A DNA stretch of 64,000 nucleotides from Dehalobacter sp. DCM (GCF_024972775.1 NZ_CP092282.1:2535001-2599000), one strand, 5' to 3'. Counted from the stretch's first letter, positions 26,036-35,590 are shown. A program made the numbers and translations. The notes: generated by a model not told the origin, from the sequence alone.

Positions 26036-28165
26036 TTACATGCTCGCTGTGTTAAATTTATTGATCCAGTTGACGATAATCCGATCTCCCTGATGAAGCT
26101 CCGTAGTAAAGTGAGCTTCATTCCCGTTCACTTTCATCTCGAGTTTACCACCTGTTCCAGTATTATCTGACAAGTTCAGGTAGGGGAACAATTCAGACAA
26201 GATGGGCCGCCGGGAAAAGCCCTCAACCCGTAATTCCATTCCGTCTTCTACCAGGTCATTCTCGTTGATCAATTTACCTTGACAAAAGATCCTCAATTCA
26301 AACGGCGGCAAGTCAAATGGCTGGCCGTTCACACTAAACCGCATGGGCTCAGCACGCAGCTTCAAATCACGAATGGTTTTCTTCTTCTCAATATAATCAA
26401 TACTATCACCTTCATGAATTATGCTGTCTGCTGCCGCAACCAGTTGATTGATCCACATTTCCGGAGCTGATGTTAATTCCTGCCACTGTCCGTTCACTTT
26501 CACTTTTTTTGTATTGGTTTTGGTGAGGACAATTCCTTTTAATTTCAATAAATCGGCAAGGGTCTCATTATTGCGGATAAGCAGGATGCAGCCATCTTCC
26601 AGCCATTCTTCGGGATCTGCTGGTTTATTATTTAAATAAATAAGCGCTTTAAACTCCTCTTCCCGGCCATTCCATATAATCTTTTTTGCCGGGGGGAATT
26701 CAATAACATCTTTGACTTGCGCTGCTGCATCTTTTCCGGAATAACCAGATACGAATGTGACTTCATCACCGGGATGAAGCCGCTGATCAAGCTTGGCAAT
26801 CTCACCGTTGACAATGATCTGGGCCGGCGTGCCCAGCTCGCCTTTGATAACCTGAATATCGTTGTTTAACTTATAGATAAGCGCAGCACCTGGTCGGCCG
26901 TAGAATGTCCTGGGTTGGAGCCCTGCTGCTAAAAGCCCCTCAGCAACGGTGGCCATCTGTAATTCAAACAAAGGGATGCGCATGTTATTGACAGTTACCG
27001 TATAATAATGAAGCCCTTTATCCAGCAGCGCAGATATGGCAATACCAATTGACGTGATAACATCCGAACCTGTTAATTCTTTCTCCTGACCTTTAATCAT
27101 CGGCAATCGCTCTCTGACTTGTATGCCGACGCGACTGCGTTTTAATTGCAACACCTGGGCTAAGCAATCAGCGATAAGCGGAGTCAAACTTCCGCCGCCA
27201 ACCAAAATGGCAGCTTGCGGCGCTTTGTTGTTATTTAAAAGCCTGATCTCGCCGCCAATCCGTTCGGCAATGACTTTAACCGTTGGTTCAATGAGTTCGA
27301 GAATCTCTTGACGCCGAACGACGGCCGTATTACCAAAGAAGTTCTTGATAATGATCTCTTCGTTTTCATTGAGCTGTTTCTTGATCTTTTCACCTTCGTG
27401 AAAATCGACGAGATAATGGGAACAGATAGCTTCAGTCACTTCATCGCCAGCCATCGGCACCATACCATAGGCAAAGAAGGTTCCGTCTTTCGTCATAGCG
27501 ATATCAGAGGTGCCGGCGCCGATATCCACAAGCGCTAAATTAAGCCGTCGCATATCCTCGGGTATGGCTGCCAGTCCCGCTGCGATAGGCTCGAGGGTCA
27601 AGCTTTCCATTTCCAGCCCTGACTTGGCTAATACGGCGATTAGCCCATCCACAACGGTTCTGGGTAAGAAGGACGCGATAACAGACAATTCTGCTTTACG
27701 GCCACGTTGTCCGACAAGACTTGTGATCACCTGATCTTCAAGGATCTGCATGACGGTACTGTATCCTACACAGTAAAATAAGACATCTTCTGTTTCCCCA
27801 AGCGATATCTTTTTCATGGCCTTTTGTACGGCTTCCATTTCCATTGAAAGCACTTCTTCCTGGTCCCAGCGCTTGGGCAGTACTTCCTCTCGAATAATGG
27901 CGGCAGTTTCCGTACAAAGCGCTCTTCCCGCTGCAGCAACTGCCACTTTGGTTAAACGGCAGTTTAATTGATTTTCAATCTCCAGCTTGACAAAAGATAC
28001 TGCTTTCGCAACTTCATTGACATCATGAACCTGACCGTCATACATTGATCGCTGCGTGTGTTCCGTCCGGGCACTGGCAACGATCTCATAGCCTTCTTCG
28101 GTTTTACGGGCAATGATACCGATAACCGCCCGGGTCCCGATATCAATGACAAAGACCTGCTCCAT
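26036..28165 (-). CDS. FtsA-like actin-fold ATPase with repeated C-terminal domain
   Basis: 709 residues. The N-terminal 380 have the actin/Hsp70-type ATPase layout of FtsA: phosphate 1 VIDIGTRAVIGII, phosphate 2 ALVDIGAGTSDIAM, adenosine AAILVGGGSLTPL, plus an FtsA 1C-like insertion. Classical FtsA has about 420 residues. Here a further 320 follow, with five units each ending in a turn of the type hxxGDxh: LHPGDEV, LEDGCIL, IHEGDSI, VEDGMEL and LHQGDRI, spaced 51-61 residues. No amphipathic FtsA tail is seen. The ATG at 28165 has GGTGGAG six bases upstream. It is not next to ftsZ, so a role outside the divisome is possible. Confidence 0.8.
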   Translation of the reverse strand: MEQVFVIDIGTRAVIGIIARKTEEGYEIVASARTEHTQRSMYDGQVHDVNEVAKAVSFVKLEIENQLNCRLTKVAVAAAGRALCTETAAIIREEVLPKRWDQEEVLSMEMEAVQKAMKKISLGETEDVLFYCVGYSTVMQILEDQVITSLVGQRGRKAELSVIASFLPRTVVDGLIAVLAKSGLEMESLTLEPIAAGLAAIPEDMRRLNLALVDIGAGTSDIAMTKDGTFFAYGMVPMAGDEVTEAICSHYLVDFHEGEKIKKQLNENEEIIIKNFFGNTAVVRRQEILELIEPTVKVIAERIGGEIRLLNNNKAPQAAILVGGGSLTPLIADCLAQVLQLKRSRVGIQVRERLPMIKGQEKELTGSDVITSIGIAISALLDKGLHYYTVTVNNMRIPLFELQMATVAEGLLAAGLQPRTFYGRPGAALIYKLNNDIQVIKGELGTPAQIIVNGEIAKLDQRLHPGDEVTFVSGYSGKDAAAQVKDVIEFPPAKKIIWNGREEEFKALIYLNNKPADPEEWLEDGCILLIRNNETLADLLKLKGIVLTKTNTKKVKVNGQWQELTSAPEMWINQLVAAADSIIHEGDSIDYIEKKKTIRDLKLRAEPMRFSVNGQPFDLPPFELRIFCQGKLINENDLVEDGMELRVEGFSRRPILSELFPYLNLSDNTGTGGKLEMKVNGNEAHFTTELHQGDRIIVNWINKFNTASM

Positions 28166-28303
28166 TATTTTCTCCACCTCGCCGCTTCCGCTATCGTATT
28201 AGGAATTATATAATATATATCACACAATGGACAATCGTAAGGTTTTCCATAGTTACTCACTATTATATCGCATAAGCCGCTGGAATCGATGCGTTAAGAT
28301 GCG

Positions 28304-29275
28304 TTAAATCGCTAATTGATTAGCCAGCTCATATAACCGGCTGTCAAAAGGTGTACGCGGACCAAACGCAAGATCTAACGGTCTGTCAACGATCTGATTC
28401 AAATAGTGAGAAATCATGATATCGGATTTTCCCTCCAGCACGGCATCGACGGCTTTACCCCCCATGACCGCACCGAGTACCGCATCCGCTGCCGATGGCG
28501 CGCCGCCCCTCTGAACATGCCCCAGGATCGTGACCCGTGTCTCAAAACCGGAATGCTGCTTTAACTTCTCGGCTATTTCCCAAACATTACCGGCACCTTC
28601 AGCACAAATAATAATACTGTGGTTCTTCCCCCGCCGATAACCTCTTACCAGTTTTTCACTGATTTCAGCCAAATCAAAGGCTATTTCCGGTACCAATATG
28701 GATTCCGCGCCGATAGCCAGTCCCGCTTTCAAAGCGATATCACCGCAGTTACGCCCCATAACTTCAACAATAAAAGCGCGTTCATGGGAGGAAGCGGTGT
28801 CCCTTAGTTTGCTTACCGCTTCAACAACCGTGTTTACCGCAGTATCAAAACCGATGGTTAAATCCGTTCCTGTGATATCGTTATCGATGGTTCCGGGAAT
28901 GCCGATCACCTTGATCCCGTGTTTGGCAATAGCAGCCGCACCGCGGTAAGAACCGTCTCCTCCGATGACGATCAGGTATTCAATGCCATGGTTTTTTAGC
29001 TGCCGTGCTGCTTTTTCCTGCCCTTCGGCAGAATACATCTCCTCACACCGTGCGGTTCTTATAACGGTCCCGCCGCGATGAATGATATCCGCGACAGAAC
29101 CAAGCGCCATCTCTTTTATTTCACCGTTTAATAGACCGTCATACCCATGATACACGCCAAAAACATGAAAATCGTGGTAAATCCCTTTACGAACGACAGC
29201 ACGAATAGCTGCATTCATACCGGGAGCGTCTCCTCCGCTGGTTAAAACTGCGATTTTACGTGCATTTTTCATCAT
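28304..29275 (-). CDS. pfkA: ATP-dependent 6-phosphofructokinase (PfkA)
   Basis: Commits glycolysis by phosphorylating fructose 6-phosphate. TSGGDAPGMNAAIR (ATP-binding), GGDGSYRGA, PGTIDNDITGTD (catalytic Asp) and VEVMGRNCGD are present. The Gly in GGDGS is typical of ATP-using enzymes. GGAAAGGGG precedes two consecutive ATG codons at 29275 and 29272; either can be the start. The start overlaps the end of the DnaA-like gene by 20 nt, suggesting translational coupling. Confidence 0.95.
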   Translation of the reverse strand: MMKNARKIAVLTSGGDAPGMNAAIRAVVRKGIYHDFHVFGVYHGYDGLLNGEIKEMALGSVADIIHRGGTVIRTARCEEMYSAEGQEKAARQLKNHGIEYLIVIGGDGSYRGAAAIAKHGIKVIGIPGTIDNDITGTDLTIGFDTAVNTVVEAVSKLRDTASSHERAFIVEVMGRNCGDIALKAGLAIGAESILVPEIAFDLAEISEKLVRGYRRGKNHSIIICAEGAGNVWEIAEKLKQHSGFETRVTILGHVQRGGAPSAADAVLGAVMGGKAVDAVLEGKSDIMISHYLNQIVDRPLDLAFGPRTPFDSRLYELANQLAI

Positions 29276-30239
29276 ATTGCCCCTTTCCAGTATTATACAT
29301 TCTTTGGGATAGGGATTCAAATATCTTATTCTTTTCTGCCAAGGTTTTTAGACATTGCTGTGCTATATTTCTTTGATCTTTCTGAAAAATAGCGGCGATA
29401 TCTTTAAATGAGCACTGAAACACCTGATGTAATAAAAGAAATGCCATGTAGCGGGCTTCAACAGCATCAGCTCTTTTGGTATTGCCGAAGATCACGGTGG
29501 GTTCTAATTGATAGCAGTTACAGACAAATTCGGTCACAGCATTGACTTTTGCCTCTGTATTATCCAGGCTTTTCATTTTTTCGAGTAATCCTTTTGGTTG
29601 GTGGCTATTGCCGTTTGCGATGCCTGTTTCAACGCTTTTCTTTTGACATAGTTCTGCTAGTTCTTTGATCTGTGTCAGATTATTCAGCCGGCAAAAACCC
29701 TCCGCATTCTCGATTTGTTGTTGGAGCACGGGCTGATCTGCAAGATAGTATCGAATAAAACCACGGAGTTCGTCAGGTGACGGCTCGCGCAAATAGACGG
29801 TAAATCCGCTTTTTAATCGGGAAGCAAATCGGGTATTTAAAAAGTCAAAATTCGGCCGACAGCCGCGATAGGTTAGAACGCACTTTCCGCCTTGGGTCAT
29901 GATGTGATCGATGGTATGATAGAGCTCCTCGATAGTTTTTTCCTTTCCGATCAAGGTATTGATGTTATCTAACAGGAATAGATCACACGTGCGCATCGCT
30001 TTACGAAATGGGCTTAATGTCCCGTTTTGGGCAGCATAGGCATATTTTTTAGAGAATTTTGCCGCATCGATAAGGATAATCTTCGTATCGGAGTTGATCA
30101 TTTTATCCTTTAAGTGAGTCAAGAGACAGGTCTTACCCAGTCCTTGAGGACCAACAATAATGGTTACGGAAGGTGCTTTTGGGGGGATGTAATTGTCTAT
30201 GTATTCGAAGGCAAGCCGATTATAATGACTAACAAACAA
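29256..30239 (-). CDS. DnaA-like AAA+ protein with degenerate DnaA-box binding signature
   Basis: 327 residues. Walker A GPQGLGKT (30-37), Walker B LFLLDN (Asp91), a lid domain and a C-terminal helix-turn-helix (about 278-297, FKDIAAIFQKDQRNIAQQC) follow the order of DnaA domains III and IV. The DnaA signature DHTTV is replaced by DQRNI, so normal DnaA-box recognition is doubtful. DnaA domains I/II are missing. The proposed start is TTG at 30239 with GGGGG ten bases upstream, giving the DnaA-like beginning FVSHYNRLAF. The in-frame sequence upstream (to 30446) covers a repeat element and looks non-coding. Not the replication initiator itself. Confidence 0.75.
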   Translation of the reverse strand: MFVSHYNRLAFEYIDNYIPPKAPSVTIIVGPQGLGKTCLLTHLKDKMINSDTKIILIDAAKFSKKYAYAAQNGTLSPFRKAMRTCDLFLLDNINTLIGKEKTIEELYHTIDHIMTQGGKCVLTYRGCRPNFDFLNTRFASRLKSGFTVYLREPSPDELRGFIRYYLADQPVLQQQIENAEGFCRLNNLTQIKELAELCQKKSVETGIANGNSHQPKGLLEKMKSLDNTEAKVNAVTEFVCNCYQLEPTVIFGNTKRADAVEARYMAFLLLHQVFQCSFKDIAAIFQKDQRNIAQQCLKTLAEKNKIFESLSQRMYNTGKGQYDEKCT

Positions 30240-30403
30240 TTTTATGATACCCCCTGAAAAAAAACTTATCCGTATCCGCAGAAACCGCTTCAACCTAAAA
30301 TAGCGATTGATAACATTACTATGAGCAGATACATATACAGAATAAGTAAAACTTGGCTGGCGCCAAGTCCCTTGACGAAGGCGGCAGCCATAGCTGCACT
30401 TAT

Positions 30404-30466
30404 GTAGTTCAGAACGTGAATCAGACTTTCTGGCACAGAAAGTCACTTAGAGTTTTTCTGATATAC
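30404..30466 (-). repeat. Double-hairpin repeat, family 3, copy 1
   Basis: About 63 bp matching 37364-37424 in opposite orientation. On the minus strand it reads GTATATCAGAAA, then GTGACTTTCTG, CCAGAA and GATTCACGTTCTG. In the other copy both halves form stems (CAGAAAGT/ACTTTCTG and CCAGAACGT/ACGTTCTGG). Confidence 0.65.
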
Positions 30467-30469
30467 TAA

Positions 30470-30517
30470 AGAAAAAGACGGTATCGTTCAGCTACATGCC
30501 TGCAGGAAAACGATACC
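30470..30517 (-). terminator. Terminator after glnA
   Basis: Nine-bp stem GGTATCGTT/AACGATACC with a 20-base loop, followed on the minus strand by GTCTTTTTC, 33 nt after the glnA stop. Confidence 0.8.
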
Positions 30518-30549
30518 TCTATGATAAAAGCCAATAGTATCATCTCAGG

Positions 30550-31884
30550 TTAATAAGTTTCGAGATAACGGTCAATCTCCCATTTATGAACCGCAATACG
30601 GAAGCTATCGTACTCTTCCGTCTTCGCCGCGGTAAAGCGGGAGTAAATGTGCTCACCCAAAGCGTCTTTGATCACATCATCCTGGCTTAATTCCACTAAT
30701 GCATCTTTTAAATCGCCGGGCAAGGAATCGATACCTAATGCTTTCCTTTCGTTGTCATCCATCGCAAAAATATTTAAATCAACAGCGGCAGGCGGATTCA
30801 ATTTTTTCTTAATTCCGTCAAGACCTGCTTTGATTTGGACGGCTAAAGCCAAATACGGATTACAGGTTGGGTCTGGACTTCTCAGTTCAATTCGGGTGGA
30901 TGCCCCTCTTTTGGCGGGGATACGGATGAGCGGGCTGCGATTCCGACCTGACCAGGCAATGTAGCATGGTGCTTCATATCCGGGTACAAGCCGTTTATAC
31001 GAGTTAACCGTCGGATTCGTGATGGCTGTAAACGCTTTGGCATGATGCATAATTCCTGCAATATAATGATAAGCGTCCTCAGAAAGGTTCATGGGTCCTT
31101 CCGGACTGTAAAAGACATTCTTCCCGTTCTTGAATAACGATTGATTAACATGCATGCCAGAACCATTGATCCCAAAGATGGGTTTTGCCATAAATGTTGC
31201 ATGCAGACCATGTCTTTGGGCAACTGTCCTGACAACAAAACGGAAAGTAACCATCTTATCAGCCATTTCCAGTGCGTCCGCGTACTTAAAATCAATTTCA
31301 TGCTGTCCGGGTGCAACCTCATGATGAGAAGCTTCGATCTCAAAACCCATTTGTTCCAGAGCTAATACCATATCTCTGCGGGCATTTTCCCCAAGATCCA
31401 CCGGCGTCAGATCAAAATATCCGGCTTTATCGTGTGTCACCAATGTCGGTCTTCCTTCACTATCCACTTGGAAAAGGAAAAACTCAAGTTCCGGACCTAT
31501 GTAGCATTTATACCCCATTTCCGCGGCTTCAGCTAATACGCGTTTCAGCGTATTGCGCGGGCAGCCATAAAAAGGTGTTCCATCAGGATTATACACATCA
31601 CAAATTAACCGGGCTGTGCCGCCTTCTGCCGGTCGCCACGGGAAAACAACAAAGGTGTTGGGATCGGGTCTCAGATACATATCCGATTCCTCAATTCGTA
31701 CAAATCCCTCAATGGAGGACCCGTCAAACATCATTTCACCGTCAAGTGCTTTTTCCAGTTGTTCTATGGGTATAGAAATATTTTTCAACACCCCGAAAAT
31801 ATCTACGAATTGAAGCCGAATAAATTTTACGCCTTTGTCATAGGCCTCTTTTAAGACATCTTCCTTCGTCAAATTCAACGCCAT
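30550..31884 (-). CDS. glnA: Glutamine synthetase type I
   Basis: Makes glutamine from glutamate, ammonia and ATP in the cytoplasm as a dodecamer. Visible motifs: [29 protein letters not shown], the ATP-binding [25 protein letters not shown] and RIPAKRG. Length 444 is that of the Firmicute GSI-alpha type, which lacks the adenylylation site and is feedback-controlled through GlnR in Bacillus. No glnR is adjacent here. The gene follows an unknown 173-residue protein by 22 nt and ends in a terminator. Confidence 0.97.
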   Translation of the reverse strand: MALNLTKEDVLKEAYDKGVKFIRLQFVDIFGVLKNISIPIEQLEKALDGEMMFDGSSIEGFVRIEESDMYLRPDPNTFVVFPWRPAEGGTARLICDVYNPDGTPFYGCPRNTLKRVLAEAAEMGYKCYIGPELEFFLFQVDSEGRPTLVTHDKAGYFDLTPVDLGENARRDMVLALEQMGFEIEASHHEVAPGQHEIDFKYADALEMADKMVTFRFVVRTVAQRHGLHATFMAKPIFGINGSGMHVNQSLFKNGKNVFYSPEGPMNLSEDAYHYIAGIMHHAKAFTAITNPTVNSYKRLVPGYEAPCYIAWSGRNRSPLIRIPAKRGASTRIELRSPDPTCNPYLALAVQIKAGLDGIKKKLNPPAAVDLNIFAMDDNERKALGIDSLPGDLKDALVELSQDDVIKDALGEHIYSRFTAAKTEEYDSFRIAVHKWEIDRYLETY

Positions 31885-31906
31885 ACTCCCCTTTCTCTTT
31901 CCACAG

Positions 31907-32428
31907 TTAATGTATATGTTTCTCTAAAGAAGGATGGATATACAATAGCTGTAAACTTTCTTTTATATCCGAAAACTTTTGGATATCCTTTTCCTCAAAA
32001 GATTGTGAGAAAAATAATTTTATGGTTGTCTTCTCATCATTGGTCCGTAGTTCGACCTTATCGGGATAGATAAGATAATTGTATAATTCATCCCGCCAGC
32101 TGAGTTCCACATCTCCGGATGTGATCTTGATGATACCGAACTTTTCAACCCGAACATCGCCGATGGCGGAAAAAACCTGTGTAATATTTTCAGCTTCCAT
32201 CGCCATTTGACCTGATCTGAATTTTAACAACAAAATATGCTCGAGAATTAACCTGGCGGGCAGGGAGATTTCCTCAATAATTCGACCATAAGCTTTGATT
32301 TCATCTTCCCACTGCCGGATCTTTTCGGCATATATACACTTCTGGTCCGTTAAGCTCTTTGTCACCTGCTCTAATAGACGATAGACCTGTTCAAAACTAT
32401 CCAACAGCTTTTCATCATCTCTCAGCAA
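31907..32428 (-). CDS. Protein of unknown function upstream of glnA
   Basis: 173 residues, soluble, with an N-terminal helical, charged part (about 1-90, possible coiled coil, [20 protein letters not shown]) and a C-terminal part with alternating hydrophobic residues ([26 protein letters not shown]) suggesting beta strands. The TTG at 32428 is preferred because GGGTGGAG lies eight bases upstream; a TTG at 32458 is an alternative. It is 22 nt before glnA and may be co-transcribed. No family recognised. Confidence 0.6.
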   Translation of the reverse strand: MLRDDEKLLDSFEQVYRLLEQVTKSLTDQKCIYAEKIRQWEDEIKAYGRIIEEISLPARLILEHILLLKFRSGQMAMEAENITQVFSAIGDVRVEKFGIIKITSGDVELSWRDELYNYLIYPDKVELRTNDEKTTIKLFFSQSFEEKDIQKFSDIKESLQLLYIHPSLEKHIH

Positions 32429-32572
32429 AATATCATCTCCACCCTCGTACCTTCTCAATCAATTTTACCCTATTCCGTATTGTTTTCACAGCTTTTTAGT
32501 AAAAAAAAACTAATTCTATACGTATTATCTCAATTTTTACACGGCTTATTTTTAATTGATTTTCTATTAATT

Positions 32573-33853
32573 CTAATATTGTTGTCGATTTCCTTTATTT
32601 TTAGATCGAATGATCTTGGATAGTGTTTGAACCAAGGCTTCAATCTCCTGCGTGTCTGCTTGCACCGCACGGGCATAATCCAAAGCAATCCAGCCACATT
32701 TCAGTGCCTCTATATTTTTTCCTCTATTCAATAAAATAGCGGCAAGTTTCTCCATCAATTCGTTCTTTGGGATCTCATTTTCATTATAGTACCGTTTCCC
32801 TAAGGATCGATAAAGGTTTTCTTGGAATAATTGGTCCTCATATCGCACCAAATACGTTAATTCCTCGCTTATTTCTCCGATTTTTGCACCATCCCCGGAG
32901 AATTGATAATGCCGCAATGCTTCAAAATAGTGCTTCTTCGCCTCCTGATAATCTTGCCGGGATATGGCCAGTACAGCAAGTGAATAATACCGTATGGCCA
33001 ACCCTAACTCTCCGCCTTCATAATATTGCAGTGATAATTCCATACACCCATTGGCTTCATCCCATTGTCCGGTAGTCTGTAACAGATTACTCAGCATGTA
33101 ATAGCTATCACTGACTTCCGATCGCTTCCCTTTTTTTAAATAAAGGGCGATGATGCGATACTGAATGTGCAGCGCTTCCTGAATCACATTTTTATCGAGA
33201 CAGATAAAAACAATATATTGCATTGTATTGGCCAAATATATCTCTTCGCCAAGCGCTGCGTATATTTTAGCTGCTTTAACGAAACGACCCTTGGCCGCCG
33301 TCTTATAGTTCTGTTGATATTTAATTTCCCCGATATATACGTTTATTTCAGCCTCACCAACGGTATATTCTATTTCCCGACAAATATCCTCTGCTTGGAT
33401 GAACGCATATTCCGCATCCTGCCATTGCTTTGTTTTACTGTATACCTGCCCCAAATCCGAATACAATGAGGCCAGACGCAGCCGTGCTGAATCCTCAGGG
33501 AAAATTGCAATTGCTTGTTTATACAGCTGAATAGCCTTTGCGTCCTTCCCCTGCAAGAAATAGATACTGGCCAGTCCAGCCTCGGCTTCAGCTATGCCTT
33601 TTCTGTTTTTCAACTTTTTGCAGTATGCCAATGCCCGCTTAAACCCGGTCGCCGCCTCAACCAATTTATGATTACGTACCTGGACCGTAGCTAACAAACG
33701 CTGGGTAAAGGCAATGATAACCGGGAGCTCCAGACTTTCAGCTTCCAATAAACTCAGGTGAAGGTTTTTTTCTGCCTCCACGGTCTTGCCCTCTCCCAAG
33801 TATTTGATCCCTTCTTCCAAGTAACGCTGCCATTTATTTAAACTTTTTTCCAT
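32573..33853 (-). CDS. Tetratricopeptide repeat protein, regulatory-type
   Basis: 426 residues composed of about nine TPR units, most of the longer 40-residue type (for example GLASIYFLQGKDAKAIQLYK, LASLYSDLGQVYSKTKQWQD). This layout resembles the TPR halves of Rap/NprR-type or transcription-activator proteins, but there is no N-terminal DNA-binding domain or phosphatase-like three-helix bundle I can identify. The ATG at 33853 has AGGAGGGG upstream. It is divergent from the membrane-protein gene at 34025. Confidence 0.78.
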   Translation of the reverse strand: MEKSLNKWQRYLEEGIKYLGEGKTVEAEKNLHLSLLEAESLELPVIIAFTQRLLATVQVRNHKLVEAATGFKRALAYCKKLKNRKGIAEAEAGLASIYFLQGKDAKAIQLYKQAIAIFPEDSARLRLASLYSDLGQVYSKTKQWQDAEYAFIQAEDICREIEYTVGEAEINVYIGEIKYQQNYKTAAKGRFVKAAKIYAALGEEIYLANTMQYIVFICLDKNVIQEALHIQYRIIALYLKKGKRSEVSDSYYMLSNLLQTTGQWDEANGCMELSLQYYEGGELGLAIRYYSLAVLAISRQDYQEAKKHYFEALRHYQFSGDGAKIGEISEELTYLVRYEDQLFQENLYRSLGKRYYNENEIPKNELMEKLAAILLNRGKNIEALKCGWIALDYARAVQADTQEIEALVQTLSKIIRSKNKGNRQQY

Positions 33854-34024
33854 AATGCCCCTCCTGATTCGATCAGAGAACTTTCTCAAACCATAAAAAA
33901 TGAAATATCTGTGTTTGAACCAATTCTATCTGTCTTAATATATGTTATACTGGAACCAAAGGAAGCTAGCGCAAATTAAGTCCCTGTTACATATGATGTA
34001 TTACTTCCTGCAGGAGGAATGATT

Positions 34025-34276
34025 GTGAATACGAAAAATAGATCATCAAATCCCATACTGATCACCATAGCAAAAGTTGTCATCTTTGCCTTATGTATTT
34101 GCTTGGCTTACCTGATATTGCGACCACTGCTCGGCATCATACTCGGAATTAGCTTCTGGATCATTAGGGTTGTTGTCATTGTTGCCGTCGCCCTGTTGGT
34201 ACTGGTTCTTCTCCTCCGATTGATATTCAAAATTGATATCCTTTATCGGATCTTCGGTATTCGTTGGCCTAAATAA
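34025..34276 (+). CDS. Small two-helix membrane protein
   Basis: 83 residues, mostly two long hydrophobic segments (about 14-50 and 51-68) with a basic start and end. A GTG at 34025 fits AGGAGGA with eight-base spacing better than the ATG at 34019, which is only two bases from it. No family recognised. A hairpin that doubles as terminator follows 57 nt downstream, before pdaB. Confidence 0.6.
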   Translation: MNTKNRSSNPILITIAKVVIFALCICLAYLILRPLLGIILGISFWIIRVVVIVAVALLVLVLLLRLIFKIDILYRIFGIRWPK

Positions 34277-34333
34277 TAATCAGACCAGGAGTAAAATTAA
34301 ACTGGATTGATGCAAAAAAAAATCATTATTATG

Positions 34334-34368
34334 CCCCCCTTCGAATAGGTTTCTTGAGGGGGGATTTT
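34334..34368 (+). terminator. C6/G6 hairpin that also contains the pdaB ribosome binding site
   Basis: CCCCCC (34334-34339) pairs with GGGGGG (34358-34363) and is followed by ATTTTT. It can terminate the upstream transcript. The same GAGGGGGG is the ribosome binding site of the gene starting at 34370, so the stem would hide it. Confidence 0.65.
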
Positions 34369-34369
34369 T

Positions 34370-35140
34370 ATGAGCGTCTATGTAGTTAATAGGAAGATAT
34401 TGGGATTATTTTTAGCTATCCTCGTATTGGTTGGCATTGTTGCCGTCAATAAAGATGAGGTTATATCCGTTGTCAGCAAAAGTTTGAAACCAATTTATTC
34501 CGTTAAAACTGAAACCCAACAGATCGCCCTGACCTTTGATATCAGCTGGGGCGAAAAAAACGTCATCCCGATCCTGGATATCTTAAAAAAAGAAAATGTT
34601 AAAGCAACATTTTTTCTTTCTTCACCTTGGGCTGAAAAAGAAGCGGATCTGGTCCGGCGTATCACTGCCGAAGGCCATGAAATCGGCTCCCATGGCCGGC
34701 GGCATGTGGACATGAATACATTGTCCGAAGGAATATTGATCAGTGAGTTGAATACGGCTAAACAGACACTGGAAAATCTTTCCGGACAAAAGATCACCTT
34801 GCTGCGCCCACCCAATGGTGCCTATGATAATGGTGTGATTTCAACCGCCAATGCCTTAGGTTACCGTGTCATTCAATGGAGTGTTGATTCTTTGGATTGG
34901 AAAAGACCTGGATCGGAAGCCATCATCAATTATGTCATCAACGGACGATCCAAAAATAAAGGAGCCTCCCCGGGTGATATTATCCTTTTCCATGCCTCTG
35001 ATTCGGCACCGGATACACCCGAAGCGCTCCCAACTATTTTGAAAACATTAAAAGAAAAAGGGTATGAACTCGTTCCTGTCGGCACATTACTGAATAACGC
35101 CCAAGAAAGCTGGCCCCCAGGGTCTAGTCTTACCCCCTAA
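34370..35140 (+). CDS. pdaB: Polysaccharide deacetylase, PdaB-like sporulation protein
   Basis: 256 residues. An N-terminal membrane anchor (residues 9-26) precedes a NodB-homology domain with LTFDISWG (catalytic Asp), SHGRRHVDM (metal-binding His pair), LLRPPNGAYD and ILFHASDS (catalytic His). PdaB-type enzymes act on spore peptidoglycan and are needed for spore heat resistance. The C-terminal end lies nine bases from the first intergenic element. PdaA or chitin-deacetylase activity are alternatives. Confidence 0.82.
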   Translation: MSVYVVNRKILGLFLAILVLVGIVAVNKDEVISVVSKSLKPIYSVKTETQQIALTFDISWGEKNVIPILDILKKENVKATFFLSSPWAEKEADLVRRITAEGHEIGSHGRRHVDMNTLSEGILISELNTAKQTLENLSGQKITLLRPPNGAYDNGVISTANALGYRVIQWSVDSLDWKRPGSEAIINYVINGRSKNKGASPGDIILFHASDSAPDTPEALPTILKTLKEKGYELVPVGTLLNNAQESWPPGSSLTP

Positions 35141-35146
35141 ACAATC

Positions 35147-35393
35147 TAGTAGACCCTTCTCGAATTAATTACCCAAATTACTCCATAGTAAGGTCGTCTG
35201 CACAATACCAGCGTCAAGCGGAGCACGGATTGCGGAGCGCGGCTCTTTGACGGCCACGGATGGCCTAATGCCGCGGTGCCATGGATGGCAAGGAGCGGTG
35301 TGCCATGGAGGGCACAAGAGCCGAAAGCGGTATTGTGCAGGCGGCCCAGCCCTAAATACTAATAATTGCTCATATATAAAAAACGATATATTA
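35147..35393 (+). mobile_element. Miniature inverted-repeat element, copy A
   Basis: 247-bp non-coding element. Left end TAGTAGACCCTTCTCGAATT; right end, read on the other strand, TAATATATCGTTTTTTATAT. Inside, GTCTGCACAATACC (35203) pairs with GGTATTGTGCAGGC near 35330, around GAGCACGGATTGCGGAGCGC and GTGCCATGGAGGGCAC. It shares its last TA with copy B. Its left flank is nearly identical to the right flank of copy C. Located between the convergent pdaB and yitT genes. Confidence 0.75.
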
Positions 35394-35590
35394 GTATATT
35401 ATTCTTTAAATACCATGACAGAAGCACGGAATAATCTGGGCTGGGTCTGCATGCCACATTCCGCTTTCGGCAGGTAGCGCCCTCCATGGCGCTAACAGCC
35501 GCGCTACGCAATCCGTGCTCCGCTTGTCGCCGGAACTGTGGCACGCAGACCTGATTTGAGGTGTAAAGATAATTCAAGAACGCTGTACTA
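35392..35590 (-). mobile_element. Miniature inverted-repeat element, copy B
   Basis: 199 bp, opposite orientation to copy A. Left end TAGTATATTATTCTTTAAAT; right end (other strand) TAGTACAGCGTTCTTGAATT. The core has GTCTGCATGCCACATTCCG pairing with CGGAACTGTGGCACGCAGAC, and GCGCCCTCCATGGCGC in the middle. The TAG of the right end is the stop codon of yitT. Confidence 0.78.

Noticed and set aside
30240-30446. N-terminal extension of the DnaA-like protein
   Set aside because: No ribosome binding site at the far start, covers a repeat element, and DnaA homology begins exactly after the TTG at 30239.
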